Shown in pieces: positions 31,514 through 33,682 of a DNA stretch of 33,682 nucleotides. The notes beneath the pieces are model-generated. The model was not told where the DNA came from and did not search any database. It worked only from the letters and a program-made list of their open reading frames with translations. Location of the stretch: the NCBI GenBank assembly GCA_030145105.1, contig JAQYWF010000008.1, forward strand, positions 1-33,682. Direction: 5' to 3'. Origin of the DNA: Desulfosarcina sp. (GTDB taxonomy: Bacteria; Desulfobacterota; Desulfobacteria; Desulfobacterales; Desulfosarcinaceae). A program made the position numbers and the translations under genes. Numbering within the stretch: position 1 is the first letter of the stretch; every line of letters begins with the position of its first letter.

Positions 31514-33235
31514 GTGAAAAACAAGATAATTATCCTCTTCGTATCTCTTACATGTCTATTAGGACTATCACTGACTCAAACTAATGCCCAAATTATTTAT
31601 GATGCGGAATATTACATCCTCAAGGCGCAAAACGGAGATAGATGGGCCGCCGAGGATAAGGAGCTTGATGCCAAACTTGCCGAGCTGAAAGCGAAACACG
31701 GCACCCCCCCTAACATTGTCTACATCCTTTGGGATGACCAGCAGTTCGGATCGGCTGGCTTCCCTGGGATTCAAATGAACCTTGGCTACAAGACACCGAA
31801 TCTAAATCGCATGGCCGAAGAAGGAATTAATTTCACCCGTATGTATAGCGAACCATCGTGCACGCCGACGCGGGCAGCGTTTTTGACTGGGCGGCATCCG
31901 GTACGGCATGGAATGGGGGTCGTTGGGATGCCTCATGAGTTTTCTGGAATACGTGGGGACGAGGTCACGATTGCAGAAGTATTGTCTGAAGCCGGCTATG
32001 CCACCGCCCACTACGGGAAGGGGCACCTTGGTGATGTAGAGGAGAGCTACCTGCATAACCAAGGATTTGATGAAGCATTGTTCACTCCGATGAATCAGAT
32101 CACATCTCTTTATGACAAGATGGGCACGGCGGCGAACGCTGTGCTTGGGTTTCACCCGGAGCTTTCTCCACCAGATCCTTACCAGCTCGACAAGCCAGGA
32201 TTGCTGCCAGAGGGTTGGGTTCAGATCATCGAGGGAAAAAAGGGCGAGCAGGGTAAAGAATGGGGACTGCCAGACAATGAGTCCTATGGCAAGATGGATC
32301 CTGAGTCCGAAAAACGTATCCTGGAATTTATTAGACGGAATGCGAAGGCGAAAAAGCCGTTTTTCGTTCAATATTGGCCGAATTGGTTAAATTTTCTCGC
32401 GCCGGATATGAAGAAAGCTACTCAGAATGGGGGGAAAGTCGCGGAAGCCTATGTGAGGCTTGACGCCTATGTCGGAACTGTAATGGAAGAATTGAAGAAC
32501 CAGGGGATAGCAGAGAACACTCTGTTTATTGCGATGGCGGACAACGGCCCAATGGTGCACGATCCACCGGCCGGTTGGGGTATGACAGACATCATGTTCC
32601 GTGGTGGCAAGGGCGATTTCACCGAGGGGGGCGTTCGCGTACCCGCTTTCGCATGGTGGCCGGGAACGATTGCCGAAGGGCAGTTGGTTGGTGACATTGT
32701 GCATGTAACTGATCTCTTCACGACAATTGCACGGCTGGGTGGGGCGACTCAACATATTCCAACAGATCGTGTGATAGACGGCATTGACCAGACCGCCGTA
32801 CTGCTGAATGGAGACACGCATGGGCGCCGAGACTATGTGCACATTTATCAGGGTCACACTCTGGCGGCCACGGTGAAGGGGCGCTACAAGCAACACTGGA
32901 TTTCGGATGATCCAGGAGCATCATCAGGTATTGGGGCAACCTTTTACGATCTCTTTCAGGATCCGCGAGAAAACAATCCTCATTTGGTTCCATTGATTCA
33001 CACTCAGGGCCAGTTTCATCGGATGCGGGCGCGTCACGAACTGATGAAGAAAAAGTATCCGGACAAGCCCAATGCTAAAGGGATACCGCTGACGGGTCTT
33101 TCAAATGCACGTCCTGAAACTAAGGCCATCGGCGAGATGGTAAAACGGTACATTGAGGAAATGCCATTCGATATGAAAGAATACCTGGAGTTCGAAGTTC
33201 CTGGTGGCGATGCCGATTTCGACTGGGGCAAGTAG
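31514..33235 (+). CDS. Periplasmic arylsulfatase-type sulfatase
   Basis: 573 residues of the type I (formylglycine) sulfatase family. A Sec signal peptide covers about 1-25 (ending TNA). Metal ligands D74-D75 lie in ILWDDQQFG, the active-site motif C116-T-P-T-R120 followed by AAFLTGR is the Cys type modified to formylglycine, K169 is in HYGKGHLG, and D343-N344 is in MADNGP. It would cleave a sulfate ester in the periplasm; the substrate is unknown. The start is GTG at 31514 with AGGAGA eight bases upstream. No maturase (FGE or anSME) is in the window. The gene is more GC-rich than its flanks, stands alone, and is bracketed by a 20-bp near-identical repeat, suggesting transfer. Confidence 0.93.
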   Translation: MKNKIIILFVSLTCLLGLSLTQTNAQIIYDAEYYILKAQNGDRWAAEDKELDAKLAELKAKHGTPPNIVYILWDDQQFGSAGFPGIQMNLGYKTPNLNRMAEEGINFTRMYSEPSCTPTRAAFLTGRHPVRHGMGVVGMPHEFSGIRGDEVTIAEVLSEAGYATAHYGKGHLGDVEESYLHNQGFDEALFTPMNQITSLYDKMGTAANAVLGFHPELSPPDPYQLDKPGLLPEGWVQIIEGKKGEQGKEWGLPDNESYGKMDPESEKRILEFIRRNAKAKKPFFVQYWPNWLNFLAPDMKKATQNGGKVAEAYVRLDAYVGTVMEELKNQGIAENTLFIAMADNGPMVHDPPAGWGMTDIMFRGGKGDFTEGGVRVPAFAWWPGTIAEGQLVGDIVHVTDLFTTIARLGGATQHIPTDRVIDGIDQTAVLLNGDTHGRRDYVHIYQGHTLAATVKGRYKQHWISDDPGASSGIGATFYDLFQDPRENNPHLVPLIHTQGQFHRMRARHELMKKKYPDKPNAKGIPLTGLSNARPETKAIGEMVKRYIEEMPFDMKEYLEFEVPGGDADFDWGK

Positions 33236-33682
33236 TCCTGTGTGCTCCAATCGATAGCGAACAAGACGGTGATAACAGTCACTAACCACACCGATGGTTC
33301 GCTTCGCTCTGGTGAGTTTGACGCCGTGCTGGCATACCTTGAAATTGGGATAAGGACTTTGATTATTAGTCTGAGGTCAAAACGGCGTTCGTCATGCGAC
33401 ATGATAGCGAACGTTAGCCTAATGATATTATCAGTCGGAAAGCGTGGATTGGTATTTACAGTCCACGCTTATCATAATTTTGGTCTGTCGTACCAGATGT
33501 TGGGGTAGTGGCTTCGGATGCAAAACTGGGGATTTCTCCAACTCATCAGCAAAAATAGACCTGTTTGAAAAGTTTGATTATCTCATCGCAAAAATTCAGG
33601 TTCAATTATTCAGAATCTGCCGCAAAAAATACGCAGTTAGATGTGCAAAATCGTTTTTCGTTTTAAGCACGAAATTTTAGAA
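33236..33682. other. 450-bp region after the sulfatase
   Basis: No gene is supported. Two plus-strand frames (33242-33508 and 33444 to the edge) lack ribosome sites and known motifs. It contains the second copy of the 20-bp repeat (33531-33550). No clear terminator hairpin is seen for the sulfatase gene. Confidence 0.4.
33531..33550 (+). repeat. 20-bp direct repeat, copy downstream of the sulfatase
   Basis: Partner of the copy at 31351-31370, with 18 of 20 bases identical and the same orientation. The two differ at the fourth and nineteenth bases. Confidence 0.5.

Noticed and set aside
31302-31517. 71-codon frame just before the sulfatase
   Set aside because: No ribosome site and it overlaps the sulfatase start; probably chance.
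33242-33508. 88-codon frame after the sulfatase
   Set aside because: No ribosome site or motif; composition resembles translated noncoding DNA.
24130-33682. A second copy of the tRNA-Leu 3' end as an attR site
   Set aside because: I looked for GTTCGAGTC...TTCGGCACCA to the right of the tRNA and found no convincing copy; the element boundary, if any, lies outside the window.

Overview
The window looks like a chromosomal segment of a Desulfobacterota (former Deltaproteobacteria) bacterium, most likely a sulfate-reducer-type lineage such as Desulfobacteraceae/Desulfosarcinaceae. That is inferred from the gene content: a diderm type II secretion system (T2SS) with a GspN of the deltaproteobacterial type, a PASTA-rpe pair, an exported DsrE-like protein and a YvcK-type protein. 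No rRNA or other phylogenetic marker is present to prove it.

Region 1 (about 1-23,900) is GC-rich, tightly packed and almost wholly leftward. In transcription order, right to left, it reads: ribF; def-fmt-rsmB; gspF-G-H-I-J-K; a 420-bp AT-rich gap; gspL-M-N-C-D-E; a secreted YidD-like protein; a TPR/membrane protein; a PASTA protein; rpe; aroQ; a SprT/DUF2786 protein; and a YvcK/CofD-family protein. Many genes overlap or nearly abut, so much of this is probably one or two long operons. At the left edge, the tail of an unidentified gene and ispD run rightward and converge on the yvcK-like gene. The locus therefore carries a complete inner-membrane platform, pseudopilus, secretin and ATPase for T2SS, inserted in a set of core genes (formyl-Met processing, rRNA methylation, pentose phosphate, shikimate and isoprenoid pathways). 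No prepilin peptidase (GspO/PilD) is seen here, although five pseudopilins with type IV leader sites need one.

Region 2 begins at a tRNA-Leu(CAG) gene (24,067-24,153) that has its own sigma70-like promoter and terminator. To its right the DNA becomes AT-rich, gene-poor and patchy, as expected of an accessory island. It holds a BLUF-EAL blue-light-regulated cyclic-di-GMP phosphodiesterase, small membrane proteins, a SnoaL/NTF2-fold protein, an exported DsrE-like protein, a PAS protein, an IHF/HU protein, a TTG-started 51-residue membrane protein followed by a 12-codon frame resembling the start of ssb, and a periplasmic sulfatase bracketed by a short direct repeat. Several stretches of 300-1,100 bp contain only short or broken reading frames and stem-loops.

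The most notable points are a secretin with a C-terminal SPOR domain, a YidD-like protein with an apparent signal peptide placed directly after gspE, an in-register 7-bp tandem repeat between gspF and gspG, a 19-bp dyad in the gspK-gspL gap, and the light-sensing c-di-GMP enzyme. I found no CRISPR array, no intact insertion sequence and no convincing wholly new multi-gene system.
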